A stretch of 64,000 nucleotides of DNA from Lautropia mirabilis (GTDB lineage Bacteria > Pseudomonadota > Gammaproteobacteria > Burkholderiales > Burkholderiaceae_E), in contig NZ_LR134378.1 of NCBI RefSeq assembly GCF_900637555.1, positions 2,366,001-2,430,000 of the forward strand. The letters run 5' to 3'. The notes under the pieces were generated by a model that did no database searches, was not told the DNA's origin, and worked only from the letters and a program-made list of their open reading frames with translations. Of the stretch, positions 18,531-29,265 are shown one piece after another (position 1 is the stretch's first letter; every line of letters begins with the position of its first letter). The translations under genes and the position numbers were made by a program.

Positions 18531-20801
18531 TCAGTCCTTCGCCTGCAGCGCCCCCGCCATCAGGCCACTGGCCCGCAGCACCCGGCTCCGGATGGCCTGC
18601 CCCAGAATGCGGTCCAGCCCGTCGGGCCCCACCAGCGTGAAGAAGCGCCGTGCCCGCGTGATGGCCGTATAGACCAGTTCACGGGTCAGCACCGGCGACA
18701 GCTCGGCCGGCATCGCCAGCGCGGCGTGGTCGAACTCCGAGCCCTGCGCCTTGTGCACCGTCATGGCAAACACCGTCTCGGCCGCCTGCAACCGGCTGGG
18801 CAGCACCCAGCGAATGCCACGGCTGCCTCCCTCGGCCGGGAACGCCACCCGCAACCGGCCGCCCTGAGCCGCCAGCGCAATGCCCACGTCACCATTCATC
18901 AGCCCCAGCTCGTAGTCATTGCGGGTGACGATCACCGGCCGCCCCGCGTACCACCCCTCGCTGGCCGCCAGCAAGCCCGCCGACTGCAGCCAGAGCGCAA
19001 TCTGCCGGTTCAGCCGCTCCACCCCCCAGCTTCCCTGGCGCAGCGCACACAGCAGCTGGAAGCGCCCATGGGCCTGCAGCACCCCGGCCGCCCATTCATC
19101 GAAGCTGTCCTGCCCGGCCTCGTCCGCCGGACGGTTCCGGTGCATCCACCGCAGGTAATGCGCGTACCCCACCGGCCCCGCGTCGGCAGGCACCCCATCC
19201 AGCCGGCCATGAACCACCAATTGCCGCAACGCATCCCAACGCTCGGCGTCCACCTCGATCCGGGCGATATCGGGCACCTGGCCCGACGCACACCCTGTCC
19301 GAACCTCGTCCCACAGGCGCTGCACCCGGGCCACCTCGCCATCGTTGACCAGGGCTGCCAGACGGCCGATGCCGCTGTCCGCCCCGAAGCGATGGCTGTG
19401 ACGCAGCATGCCGACGCTCTGGTCCAGCAACGTGCCATCTTCTGCCCCGTCAGCCTGCAGCCCGCAGTCGATGGGCTCCTGCACCACCCGGGCCACCCAG
19501 TCGGCCGTCTCCGGCCAGTAGCGTCCCTCGCGGGCATGGGCACACAGCTCACCCAGAATGGCGCCTGCCTCCACCGACGCCAGCTGGTCCTTGTCCCCCA
19601 GCAGGATGAGCCGTGCCCTGGGTGGCAGCGCATGCATCACCTGCGCCATCATTTCCAGGTCGATCATCGAGGCCTCGTCGATCACCAGCACGTCCAGCGG
19701 CAGCGGATTGCGCGCGTCATGCCGGAAATGCCGCGTGCCCGGCCGGCTGCCCAGCAGCCGGTGCAGTGTCGAGACGGACCGCGGAATGGCCGCCCGGATC
19801 GCCTCGCCCTGGGGCACGTCCTGCAGCGGCAGCCGGTCAATGGCGCTGCTGATCGAGCTGCCCAGTCGTGCCGCCGCCTTGCCGGTGGGCGCCGCCAGCC
19901 CGATACGCAGGAACTGTCCCTGCCCGGCCAGCGCCAGCCATTGCAACAGGGCCAGCAGCCGGATCACCGTCGTCGTCTTGCCTGTGCCCGGCCCCCCGGT
20001 GATCAGCCCGAAGCGCCGCCGTGCCGCCAGCGCACAGGCAATCCGCTGCCAGTCCGGCCTGCGCCCGGGCTCTGCCGCCGCATCCCCGACCGCTCCCGCA
20101 GCCTGCGTCCCGGCCGCGTGCGCCGAACTGGCTACGTTTACCGCATGCTCTGCCCCGGCACTGCCTGGTCCGCCAAACAGCACCACCAGCGCCTCCTGCA
20201 GGCGAGGCTCTTCTTCCTCGGACAGACCCGGCAGCATCAGCCGCTGCCGGATGCCTTGCTGGACGTCCTGCTCGTACTGCCAGAAACGCCGCAGGTACAG
20301 GCGCTGCTGGACCAGCACCAGTGGCGTCGTCCGGGCCCCATCTGCGGACATCTCATCCGCTGGCCCCATGGCCGACGGCTGCGCCACCAGTGATGGGCAC
20401 GCCACACAGGCTGCCTGCCAGTCCGCCAGCGTCAACGTCTGCAGCCAGGGGCCTATCGGAATCGACAGCACCGGCATCGGCTGCTCCAGCACCGCCCGCA
20501 GATCCAGACAGACATGGCCTCGTCCCAGCTGCCAGCTGCACAGCGCCGCCGCCAGCAGCACCGGCGGCAACGCCGGGGACGGTTCCGCTCCCTCTGCCAG
20601 AAAATGCGCCAGCTCCAGATCGATACGCCGCAGCCAGCCCTCCTCATGCCAGCGTGCCAGAAGCGCCAGCATGCCGGCCACGTCCGTGGGCAGCACGACT
20701 TCCGGCTCCCCCCCTGTCTCCGGCAACGAAGCAAACAGGTCCCCCGTCAGCTCGTCCTTCACCGGTTTTCGGCCTCGCCGTGTCATTGCGCCTCTCGTCA
20801 T
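18531..20801 (-). CDS. recD: RecBCD enzyme subunit RecD (exonuclease V alpha)
   Basis: 756-residue SF1 helicase, 5' to 3' motor of RecBCD. Walker A GGPGTGKT lies at residues 269-276, the DEASMID Walker B follows, then GDKDQLASVEAG, and the C-terminal motifs TVHKAQGSEFDHAAL and YTAITRARR are intact. An Ala/Gly-rich linker at about 213-248 separates the N-terminal domain from the helicase core and exceeds the usual length. The start overlaps the recB stop as ATGA (20798-20801), and a second ATG five codons on is possible. It is the last gene of the recC-recB-recD operon. Confidence 0.95.
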   Translation of the reverse strand: MTRGAMTRRGRKPVKDELTGDLFASLPETGGEPEVVLPTDVAGMLALLARWHEEGWLRRIDLELAHFLAEGAEPSPALPPVLLAAALCSWQLGRGHVCLDLRAVLEQPMPVLSIPIGPWLQTLTLADWQAACVACPSLVAQPSAMGPADEMSADGARTTPLVLVQQRLYLRRFWQYEQDVQQGIRQRLMLPGLSEEEEPRLQEALVVLFGGPGSAGAEHAVNVASSAHAAGTQAAGAVGDAAAEPGRRPDWQRIACALAARRRFGLITGGPGTGKTTTVIRLLALLQWLALAGQGQFLRIGLAAPTGKAAARLGSSISSAIDRLPLQDVPQGEAIRAAIPRSVSTLHRLLGSRPGTRHFRHDARNPLPLDVLVIDEASMIDLEMMAQVMHALPPRARLILLGDKDQLASVEAGAILGELCAHAREGRYWPETADWVARVVQEPIDCGLQADGAEDGTLLDQSVGMLRHSHRFGADSGIGRLAALVNDGEVARVQRLWDEVRTGCASGQVPDIARIEVDAERWDALRQLVVHGRLDGVPADAGPVGYAHYLRWMHRNRPADEAGQDSFDEWAAGVLQAHGRFQLLCALRQGSWGVERLNRQIALWLQSAGLLAASEGWYAGRPVIVTRNDYELGLMNGDVGIALAAQGGRLRVAFPAEGGSRGIRWVLPSRLQAAETVFAMTVHKAQGSEFDHAALAMPAELSPVLTRELVYTAITRARRFFTLVGPDGLDRILGQAIRSRVLRASGLMAGALQAKD

Positions 20802-23800
20802 GGCTTGTCTGCTCCCAGCGGCCGCTGCCCCGCAAAGGCTGCATCCAGCGCCTCGATCACCGCCCGGTTCGGCCGGGCCGCGAACACGCCCCGTGACAGC
20901 GCACCGCTGCCACGCAGGAACAGATAGAGCGCCCCTCCCACATGGCGGTCGTAATCGTAGTCCGGCAGTCGCACCTTCAGCAGCCGATGCAGTGCCAGCA
21001 GGTAGAACAGATACTGCAGCTCGTAGCGGTGGGCCAGCACCGCGGCCTGCATGGTCTCGCCGCGATAAGCCTCATCCGAAGCCCCCAGCCAGTTCGACTT
21101 GTAGTCCAGCACATGGAAACGCCCCTCATGCTCGAACACCAGGTCGATGAAGCCCTTCAGCATGCCGTTGAGCTGCCCCGGCAGTAACGGGGGGCGCGCC
21201 GCGCCACTGAACGTGTGCTGGCGCACCCAGGCATCCAGCGCCGGCAGGTCGATGTCCTGCACCGCCAGCATGAAGCTCATCTCCACCTGATACTGCCGCA
21301 GGCCGGCCAGCGTGAACGAGGAGGTGCCGCCTAACGGCACGGGCCCGGCACCCACCAACGCCTCTTCCACGTTGCCCTGGATCCGATCCCTGCCCCCCGC
21401 ATCCAGCGGCAGGGGCTGCGTCAGCAGACGCACCAGCCAGTCGGTCAACAGCGACTGCCAGGGTTGCCAGTCCGGCATGCGCTGCAAGCGCCAGCGCACC
21501 TGCTCGGCCAGGCGTGCCGGATCCTTTGCCAGCGCGGCAAAGCCCTGGCGTCCGGCCCATTCCAGCAAACCATGCAGGAAGGTACCGGCCTGGGGCCCCC
21601 GCGCAAAATCATGCACGCTGCTGCCGAGCCCCCCCTTGCCCTGTTCAGAATCAACCACCGCCAGCGCAGAAGCTTCAGCCGCCTGCACCAGGTGCCGCTG
21701 CCACACGGCATCGGCTGCGCGCTGCTCGGCCCAGGTATCGGTCAGCGCCGAATCGCCATAAGGCGCATCGCTTTCATCCACGTTCCGTCCCGGCTCCCAT
21801 CCATCACCGGTCACCGGCTTCGCACGCTCCGCGTCCCCATGCACGGCAACCGTCTCATGCACGCGCCGGTCGGATGGTGAGTCGGATTCGGAAAGCGTCG
21901 TTGCAACATCTTCCACCTCCAGCGCCGAATAGCTGGCGATCCACCATCGCGGCCATGACTGGCCAGGCAGCATCGGCGGCGTCTTCCACGCGACCGCCCC
22001 CCGCCCGGATGTCCGCTCAGAGGGGCTCCACAAGGCTGCCTGTGCCATGTCCCCATCACCGTGCCCATCTGCCGGCAACGACGCTTCCTCCACCGCCAGC
22101 ACACCCGGTGCGATGCCCTCACGCCACTGCTCAACCTGCTCCTGCAGGGCAGCAAACAGCCGATGGCCATCGCCACTTTCGCCACTCAGCCCCAGCAGAT
22201 GACCTGCCGCACTGCGGTGCAGATTCTCCAGAGCCCCCAGGCCCACCCAGGTGGCATGACGTGCCCGCGTCAGCGCCACATACAGTTTTCGCAGGTCCTC
22301 TCCCAGCCGTTCCGCATCGGCTGCGGCCACGGTCTCGTCATCCGCGCTCCTGCCCGGCACCAGTCGGAGCTGACCATCGGCATCATGCCAGCGCAGCAGC
22401 GCATCCTTCGCCTCCACCGGGCGCACAGCGCAGAAGAACGGCAAGAACACCAGCGGATACTCCAGTCCCTTGGACTTGTGCACCGTCACCACGCGCACCC
22501 GGGCATCGTCGCTTTCCAGCCGCTGACGGCGCGCCTCACGCTCGCCTTCGGGGGCATCCCGCTGCTCCTGCAGATAACGCACCAGGGCGTGCTCGCCTTC
22601 CAGCCGGGTGGATGCCTGCTGCAGCAGCTCGCTCAGATGCAGCAGATCGGTCAGCTGCCGCTCCCCCCCCTGCGCCAGCAAGCGGGGCACCACGCCAAAA
22701 TCCTGCAGCATGTGACGGACCATCGGCAGCACGCCCTGGCTGCGCCAGATCTCCCGGTAGCGCTGGAACTGCGCCACCCGCGCCTCCCAGTGCAGCTCGT
22801 CATGCACCAGCCGCTCCAGCTGCAGGGCATCCAGCCCGCACAGGGCGGTACCCAATGCCGCACGCAGCAGCCGTCCACTGGCAGGCTCGGCTGCCGCCTG
22901 CAGCCAGCGCAGCAGTGGCGGCACCACCGGACTGGCATAGACCGACTCATCCTCGGACAGATAGACACTGCGGATGCCCTGGGCACGCAGGGCCTTTCTG
23001 ACGGCATCGGCCTCCCGGCCGCTGTTGACCAGCACGGCGATGTCGGCCGGCCGCACGCCAGAAACACGGCGCGAATCCCCCTCTCCCGCATGACCGGGCT
23101 GTTCAGCCAGACGCACCGGACTGGCAAAACCGGCCTGGCCATCAGCCCCCGCCTGCAGCAGGCGCGCGATCTCCCGTGCCGTGACCTCGGCATAATGCGC
23201 GGTATAGGCCCCCTTGGATACGTGGCCGGACTTGGCATTCAACCTGTTTCCGGCATCTTCCGGCATCGTCCAGGCAACCAGTGCCGGTGCAGCCCCGCCC
23301 GGATACTTCGTGTCCTGCCAGATTTCCTTGCGCCCTTGCGCCTTCACCGCCAGGAAAGGCAGCGACGCCGCTGCTCCTGCACCGTCCTCGTCATCCGATA
23401 CGGCACCGAACCGGAATGCACCCCCGGGGCGCTGCTCGGCCACCTCAAAGACATGGTTGACGGCACCCACCATGGCTTTCGACGAGCGGAAATTGGTGTC
23501 CAGCGTGTAGTGCCGTCCTCGGGTAGCCTCGCGCGCCCGCAGATAGGTATGAATGTCGGCCCCCCGGAAAGCATAGATGGCCTGCTTCGGGTCGCCGATC
23601 AGGATCAGCGCCTGCTCCGGGCAGTTCTTCTCCACCCGATAGACACGGTCGAAGATGCTGTACTGCACCGGATCGGTATCCTGGAATTCATCGATCATCG
23701 CCACCGGAAACTGTGTCCGGATCCGTTCGGCCAGCCGCTCTCCACCCTCTGATGCCAGTGCCTGCGCCAGCTGTCGCAGCAGGTCATCGAAGCTCATCTC

Positions 23801-25270
23801 GCTTCTCTGATCACGTGCCCTGCGATAGCGCGCCTCGATCCAGCGTGCGGCATGCAGCAGCGTCGCCTGACGCCCATCCGGCAGCGCCGCCAGCTTTCCT
23901 GGCAGGGCTGCCATCGCCGCCAGCGCCGGATGCTCCAGCATGGCCACGAGCGCAGGATCCTGGGCATCGACACCCCTGCCGAAGGCGTCGCGCAGGCCAT
24001 CCGGCGTCAGGCGATTCATGGCCGTCTCGGACAGTCCGGGCTTTGCCATGTCGGCATCGTCCACCCAGTCACGCAGCAGCTGCAACCACTGGGCCTGGAT
24101 GGTGGTTTTCACCTTGCTGCCATTGAGCCAGCCAATCGGAAATGCCCGCTCATGCCGTGCTTCCGACACCGGCTCGGCCCCTCCCTTGCCCTTGCGTGAG
24201 GTGGCAGGCTTTTCCCGCCCGGCATCCAGCATGCCCCCCAGCTCGTCGATCCAGCCCTCCCGCCACGGGGCCTTCAGCGCCTGCAGCTGCTCTCTGCGCT
24301 GCTGCTGTGCCTCGCCGATGGCCTCGGCCGGCGAGCGTCCCTCACCGGACAACGCGTCCAGATCGGACAGCAGGCTCTGCACTTCCTTCTGCAGCGCATC
24401 CGGATCAGCCCACCAGCCCTGAAGCACTCGGGCAGCCTCCAGCGGCAGACCCTGACAGAAATTGCGCCAGTAATCACGACAGGCCTCGGCCAGCAGCTCC
24501 GACGTGTCGGTGCTCAGTGTCTGGTTGAACAGCCCGCGGCTGTCGAAGGCATGCTCACGCAACATGCGATTGCACCAGCCATGGATGGTGGAAATGGCCG
24601 ATTCATCCATCCACTCTGCTGCCAGCTGCAGGGTATGTGCCCGCTCGGACCATTGGGAGGCCGGATAGGCATCACGCAGACCCTGCAGGAAAGGATCGGC
24701 CTTCGGCAGTACGGCAAGGTCATCCCCGGCCGAGGCGGCATCCGGCGCGGGCTGCCCGCCAACGACATCCTGATCAGGAACGCTCCCCGGTTCCATGGCA
24801 TCCAGACAAGTTTCCGCCTCGACAGCTTCGGCGCTGGCCCGGAAGAATGCCGCAGCCTCGGCCAGCCGCGCCCGGATGCGGTCCCGCAGTTCCAGCGTGG
24901 CCGCTTCGGTGAAGGTCACCACCAGGATCTTCGGCGGGGTCAGCGCTTCACGGAACGCCGTGGTTTCCTGGGGCGGTTTCGCACCCTCGAGAAACCCCAT
25001 GTCCACGTCGGGCGGATACGCCGCGTCAAGGTCCACGGTGCCGCGCTCGCCATGTCCCAGCACCAGCCGCAGGTACAGGGCTGCGATCGTGTAGGTCTTG
25101 CCGGTGCCGGCACTGGCCTCGATCAGTCGGCTGCCCCACAACGGAAAATGCAGCGGCTCGACTCGCCGGGGCTGCTCCGTCTGCATGCCCTCAGGCCCCT
25201 CACCCTGTCCGCTACCGGACATTCCAGCTGTTCCGGTATCCGTCATCCCCTGCCCCTCTTCATTCACCAT
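20798..25270 (-). CDS. recB: RecBCD enzyme subunit RecB (helicase-nuclease)
   Basis: 1490 residues. Walker A ASAGTGKTYT is at about 52-61. AMIDEFQDTDPVQY (Walker B), LIGDPKQAIYAFRGAD, TVHKSKGLEYPLVFLPF and VALTRARHATWVG are the further UvrD-like helicase motifs. The C-terminal nuclease domain is intact, with FHVLDYKSNWLG carrying the catalytic Asp and Lys. RecB unwinds and degrades duplex ends until Chi and then loads RecA. The start is ATG 25270, preceded by AAGGAG at 6-nt spacing inside recC. The two genes overlap by 11 bp. Several Asp/Glu/Ser-rich inserts make it longer than E. coli RecB (1180). Confidence 0.95.
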   Translation of the reverse strand: MVNEEGQGMTDTGTAGMSGSGQGEGPEGMQTEQPRRVEPLHFPLWGSRLIEASAGTGKTYTIAALYLRLVLGHGERGTVDLDAAYPPDVDMGFLEGAKPPQETTAFREALTPPKILVVTFTEAATLELRDRIRARLAEAAAFFRASAEAVEAETCLDAMEPGSVPDQDVVGGQPAPDAASAGDDLAVLPKADPFLQGLRDAYPASQWSERAHTLQLAAEWMDESAISTIHGWCNRMLREHAFDSRGLFNQTLSTDTSELLAEACRDYWRNFCQGLPLEAARVLQGWWADPDALQKEVQSLLSDLDALSGEGRSPAEAIGEAQQQRREQLQALKAPWREGWIDELGGMLDAGREKPATSRKGKGGAEPVSEARHERAFPIGWLNGSKVKTTIQAQWLQLLRDWVDDADMAKPGLSETAMNRLTPDGLRDAFGRGVDAQDPALVAMLEHPALAAMAALPGKLAALPDGRQATLLHAARWIEARYRRARDQRSEMSFDDLLRQLAQALASEGGERLAERIRTQFPVAMIDEFQDTDPVQYSIFDRVYRVEKNCPEQALILIGDPKQAIYAFRGADIHTYLRAREATRGRHYTLDTNFRSSKAMVGAVNHVFEVAEQRPGGAFRFGAVSDDEDGAGAAASLPFLAVKAQGRKEIWQDTKYPGGAAPALVAWTMPEDAGNRLNAKSGHVSKGAYTAHYAEVTAREIARLLQAGADGQAGFASPVRLAEQPGHAGEGDSRRVSGVRPADIAVLVNSGREADAVRKALRAQGIRSVYLSEDESVYASPVVPPLLRWLQAAAEPASGRLLRAALGTALCGLDALQLERLVHDELHWEARVAQFQRYREIWRSQGVLPMVRHMLQDFGVVPRLLAQGGERQLTDLLHLSELLQQASTRLEGEHALVRYLQEQRDAPEGEREARRQRLESDDARVRVVTVHKSKGLEYPLVFLPFFCAVRPVEAKDALLRWHDADGQLRLVPGRSADDETVAAADAERLGEDLRKLYVALTRARHATWVGLGALENLHRSAAGHLLGLSGESGDGHRLFAALQEQVEQWREGIAPGVLAVEEASLPADGHGDGDMAQAALWSPSERTSGRGAVAWKTPPMLPGQSWPRWWIASYSALEVEDVATTLSESDSPSDRRVHETVAVHGDAERAKPVTGDGWEPGRNVDESDAPYGDSALTDTWAEQRAADAVWQRHLVQAAEASALAVVDSEQGKGGLGSSVHDFARGPQAGTFLHGLLEWAGRQGFAALAKDPARLAEQVRWRLQRMPDWQPWQSLLTDWLVRLLTQPLPLDAGGRDRIQGNVEEALVGAGPVPLGGTSSFTLAGLRQYQVEMSFMLAVQDIDLPALDAWVRQHTFSGAARPPLLPGQLNGMLKGFIDLVFEHEGRFHVLDYKSNWLGASDEAYRGETMQAAVLAHRYELQYLFYLLALHRLLKVRLPDYDYDRHVGGALYLFLRGSGALSRGVFAARPNRAVIEALDAAFAGQRPLGADKP

Positions 25271-28200
25271 GGGTAACTCCTTCAGCGGATTCCTCATGGC
25301 CCGATGCTGCGCCCTTCCTGACAACGGCATCCGCCAGCGGCTGCAACAGCCGCTCGGTCCACTGGGCAAACTCGCCGTCCTCCTCCAAGGCCTGAAAGTC
25401 CGGATAGGCACGCATCAGATACTCATCCCGCTGGCATTCACCCGCGCCTCCAAATCCGCTCTCGCTGCCCTCATAAGCTGCCTGTGCCGCCTGTTGGCGC
25501 TTGGCGGGATCCTCGGACGACCCACCGAATATCCACGCGAACCCCGTCTTGGCCGCCAGTGGCAGCGGCCGACGGCAGGCCAGGTTCCAGGCCTGCAGCA
25601 GGTCCTGCCAGTACGTCAGCGCCGCCTCCCGATCCAGCGGCATCAGTTCGACCGTGCTGCCTTCCTTGCCGATGATTCGTGTCCGAAGCGGCTTTCCTGA
25701 CAGATTACCCGCAACGTGGTGGACCCAGTAATCCAGCAGCTTGTCGTGGCGATAGCTGCTCTCCTTGCCCCCTCCGGATGAGGACTTCTGCCCCTTGTCG
25801 GAAGACGCTTTCTTCCCGCTTCCCTTGTTGACCAGATTGCTGGCACTGATCAGCAGCCGCACGCGCTCGCCCTCCGACCCGGCACGCAGCTGATCCAGCG
25901 TACCAACGACCAGGGGCGAAACGGACGGTTGTTCCGACCACAGAAACGCCTCATCCGGCAGTACGGTCGGACAGCGACCGATCTCTTTCAGATAGGTCTC
26001 GAACATCTCTGCCATCGGCGCATCCAGCTTCTCGCGCATCAATTCGCCGAAGGCGCCCACCGGCAGCTGGCCGGCACGGGCAAACCGCGTCAGCGCCTCC
26101 GCACGCTCCTCGGCCAGCACTCCGGCAAGATCCTCCGGCACACCGGATGTAGAACCGGGTTCACGGGTTTCAGCCCCCGGGGATGACAGAGTCACCGCGA
26201 CCCGATGCTGCTGCGCCGCGATGAGATCGGCCTGCAGCTGCCATTGCTGCAAGCCATCCAGGCTGAACGGCTCATGATCGGGCACAACCGCATCCTCGTC
26301 CTGCCAGTGGATGTCCAGACGCTTGCGAAAGAAGTACGCGACCGGTCTTTTCAGGAAGCGCGTCAGCTCCTCCAGCGTCAGTTCCTCGGGCCACTCGGCA
26401 GGCGGCAGCATCGGCCATCGTGAAGAGCCGGATTCCGATGCGGCGTTCACCGCATTTTCCGCGATATCGCTTACAACCTTGGCCCCTTCTGAAGCAGGGT
26501 CGTCATGCCCCATCTCGGCCTGCTGCAGCGCCATTCGCCATTCGTTCGAATAGCTGAACAGATCGTCGTCCCCCGCCCGCATGGCACCCGCAGCCCCCTC
26601 CCGCACGAAATACGCCCGACTGAAGGGCTGCAGGCGGTGCTGTGTCGTCAGCGCCTCCAGCAGTGCGGCACCCGTCTCCTCGTCACGCCCGTTCAGCCGC
26701 CACCCGGCGGCGATATGGTCACGCAACTGCGCCACCAGCACCGAGGGCGGACGCGGTGAGTCGTCATGAACACTGCGCCCCACCCAGCTGATGGAGAGCT
26801 GCTCACGAGCCGACAGCAGTGCTTCCAGGAACAGATAGCGATCATCCTCGCGGCGTGAACGGTCACCCGGTCGATAATCGTTGCCCATCAGGTCAAAGTC
26901 CGCCGGCTGGCGCGAACGCGGAAAGTCGCCGTCGTTCATGCCCAGCAGGCACACGTGGCGGAACGGAATCGCCCGCATCGGCATCAGCGTGGCAAAGGTG
27001 ACGGCGCCGGCAAAGAATCGCCGTCCCAGTCCCTCGTCGTCGAAGCTGGCCAGCCAGTGCTCCCGCACCACCGACAGGGGCAGCGGCAGGTCCATCTGCG
27101 CCTCGGCACAATCATCCAGCCATTGCTGCAAGGCCTCGGAAAGCCGCATCAGCAGGATGCCCTCGCGCCCCTCATCGGCCACGAAGAAGCGGTCCAGCAT
27201 GGCCTGTAGCCGCACGCCCCACTCCTGGGGCGTGGCGGGATTACGTACATCCTGCCAGGTGTCCTGCAGCGCCCGCACCAGGGCCAGCAGCCTGCCCAGC
27301 AGCTCGCCGTCCAGGCCACTGATCTCGTCCAGCGGCTCGATGTCCGACCACGTGCCGGTATGGCCCGCCACATAGCCCAGCAGCATGCGCTGCAGTCCAA
27401 ACCACCAGCTGTTCTGCGCCACGGCTTCATCCAGCTCCAGCGACTGCCGCTGCGCAGGGTTCAGTCCCCAGCGGATGCCGCTCTTCTCGATCCAGCCGCG
27501 CAGCTGCGGCAACTGTTCGGCTTCGATGCCGAAACGCTGCTGCAATGACGACACCTCCAGCAGATCCAGCACCTCGGACACCGACAGGCGCGCTTGCGGC
27601 AGATCCAGCAGGAACTCCACGGCGGCCAGCAGCGGCTCGTGGCTGCGGCTTTGCTGGTCGGCCATCGAGAACGGAATGAAGCGTGGGTCCTGCGGCGGAT
27701 ACAGCCCGAACACCGCCTGGATGTGCGGCGCATAGGTGGCAATGTCGGGCACCATCACGATGACGTCCCGCGGCTGCAGCGTGGGATCTGCCGCGAAGGC
27801 GGCCAGCAGCTGGTCATGGAGCACCTCCACCTCGCGCTGCGCACTGTGGCAGATCTGGAAGCGGATGGATCGGTCACGCCGGGGATCGACCGCCGGCCAG
27901 CGGCTGCGCGTCTCGGCCAGCGGCGCCAGATCGAGGATGTCCTGCTGCAGCTGCAGAAGCAATGTATCGGCCGGCTCATGATCGATGAAGATGTCCGCCC
28001 GCCGGTCAATGGCCAGCAGACGCGTCTCGGCCGCCCCCTGCTCCTCATCGTACTGGGTCAGCAGACCGATGAAATCCCGCCCCTGCCGCCCCCAGGCGGC
28101 CAGCAGCGGCTGGCCATGCGCAGCCAGGTGGGACAGTGCCGGATCGACGCCCGGGCGGTGGGCGTGCCGGCGGCGCAGGCCCGCCAGCCACTCCCGCTCG

Positions 28201-29132
28201 GGCACGATGTCGCCCCAGTAATGGCGGCACGGGTTCTGCACGCACATCAGCACCTGGCACCAGCGTCCCAGGGCCGACAGCACCTCCAGCGCCTGGCGGG
28301 GCATGGCCGAGATCCCGAAGACCACCACGCGGCGCGGCAGCCCGGCAGGCCGTTCGGCATCGGGAGACGTGCAGGCGTCGATGAAGCGCTGGTGGATCGT
28401 GGCGCGATTGTCCCCGGCCGCCCCCGGGCCCACATCGGCCAGCAGCTCCCGCCAGAGCAGCGGCTGCCAGCGCGCGTCTTCCGGCAGGGGCTTGCCGGCC
28501 TGATCCGGCAAAGGCCGGGCCTGCGTTTCCGTGGCGTTCGGTGTCTTGATGTTGCCTCGACCGAGCCCATGCGAATCCCGCAGTCGATCGTGCCCGTGGG
28601 CCCAATCCTCCAGCCAGTCGGCCCGGTAGACCTGATACTGGTCGAACAGGTCAGCCAGCTGGGCTGCCAGCTGATGCAGACGGCGCAGCTGCGGATCCTC
28701 TTCCAGGAAACGTCGCAGCGGCTCGAAGACTGCCTGTGTCTGCGGCCTCGCCACCAGCGCGGGCAGCAGCCGCATCAGTCGCCAGGTCAGCAGATCCTTG
28801 CCAAAGGGAGACCGTTCCGGCACCTGATCCTCGCCCAGAACGGCCCGGTAGGCCTGCCAGATGAAACGGGACGGCAGCTGCAGGTCGATGGCGGCCGCAA
28901 TGCCCAGTCCGCGCCCGTCGAACGCGGGACGCCCCGCATCGACTGGCATCGGATCGGCCGCCAGCGACAGCGTGAGCCACTGCGCGATACCGTTGCTCTG
29001 CACCAGGATGACTTCATTTTCCAGAGGAGCCAGCGGATGGGCCCGCATCCAGTCGCAGATGAGGTCGCGCAGCGTCTCGGACTGGTTGCCGTGAATGACG
29101 ATGAAACCGGGAGCAATGTCGGGCTGGGGCAT
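25260..29132 (-). CDS. recC: RecBCD enzyme subunit RecC
   Basis: 1290 residues. It opens with FIVIHGNQSETLRDLI, which matches the RecC N-terminus. The inactive helicase-like core contains VQSNGIAQWL, VVFGISAMPRQALEVL, HSAQREVEVLHDQLL, FSMADQQSR and RHVCLLGMNDGDFPR. A degenerate nuclease-like C-terminus follows. RecC holds the complex together and scans for Chi. Length (E. coli 1122) is increased by Glu/Ser/Lys-rich stretches, notably near 1100-1130 (GSGKKASSDKGQKSSSGGGK). It is the first gene of the recCBD operon. Confidence 0.94.
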   Translation of the reverse strand: MPQPDIAPGFIVIHGNQSETLRDLICDWMRAHPLAPLENEVILVQSNGIAQWLTLSLAADPMPVDAGRPAFDGRGLGIAAAIDLQLPSRFIWQAYRAVLGEDQVPERSPFGKDLLTWRLMRLLPALVARPQTQAVFEPLRRFLEEDPQLRRLHQLAAQLADLFDQYQVYRADWLEDWAHGHDRLRDSHGLGRGNIKTPNATETQARPLPDQAGKPLPEDARWQPLLWRELLADVGPGAAGDNRATIHQRFIDACTSPDAERPAGLPRRVVVFGISAMPRQALEVLSALGRWCQVLMCVQNPCRHYWGDIVPEREWLAGLRRRHAHRPGVDPALSHLAAHGQPLLAAWGRQGRDFIGLLTQYDEEQGAAETRLLAIDRRADIFIDHEPADTLLLQLQQDILDLAPLAETRSRWPAVDPRRDRSIRFQICHSAQREVEVLHDQLLAAFAADPTLQPRDVIVMVPDIATYAPHIQAVFGLYPPQDPRFIPFSMADQQSRSHEPLLAAVEFLLDLPQARLSVSEVLDLLEVSSLQQRFGIEAEQLPQLRGWIEKSGIRWGLNPAQRQSLELDEAVAQNSWWFGLQRMLLGYVAGHTGTWSDIEPLDEISGLDGELLGRLLALVRALQDTWQDVRNPATPQEWGVRLQAMLDRFFVADEGREGILLMRLSEALQQWLDDCAEAQMDLPLPLSVVREHWLASFDDEGLGRRFFAGAVTFATLMPMRAIPFRHVCLLGMNDGDFPRSRQPADFDLMGNDYRPGDRSRREDDRYLFLEALLSAREQLSISWVGRSVHDDSPRPPSVLVAQLRDHIAAGWRLNGRDEETGAALLEALTTQHRLQPFSRAYFVREGAAGAMRAGDDDLFSYSNEWRMALQQAEMGHDDPASEGAKVVSDIAENAVNAASESGSSRWPMLPPAEWPEELTLEELTRFLKRPVAYFFRKRLDIHWQDEDAVVPDHEPFSLDGLQQWQLQADLIAAQQHRVAVTLSSPGAETREPGSTSGVPEDLAGVLAEERAEALTRFARAGQLPVGAFGELMREKLDAPMAEMFETYLKEIGRCPTVLPDEAFLWSEQPSVSPLVVGTLDQLRAGSEGERVRLLISASNLVNKGSGKKASSDKGQKSSSGGGKESSYRHDKLLDYWVHHVAGNLSGKPLRTRIIGKEGSTVELMPLDREAALTYWQDLLQAWNLACRRPLPLAAKTGFAWIFGGSSEDPAKRQQAAQAAYEGSESGFGGAGECQRDEYLMRAYPDFQALEEDGEFAQWTERLLQPLADAVVRKGAASGHEESAEGVTHGE

Positions 29133-29265
29133 GCTGACAGGAACGGGGCAAGGGTATTCCCGTTTACCTTGGATGCCCCCACCCTGGCAAGCAACCGCAG
29201 CAGCCGTGGCCCGGATGAGACATCCGGCGAAAGCTGCCGTTCAGGGCCGGAAACTCAGGCCGGGC

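Noticed and set aside
17367-20393. Open reading frame of about 1000 codons on the plus strand opposite the glycosyltransferase and recD genes
   Set aside because: It is the antisense shadow of two well-supported genes in GC-rich DNA. The translation is Arg/Gln/His/Pro-rich without motifs.
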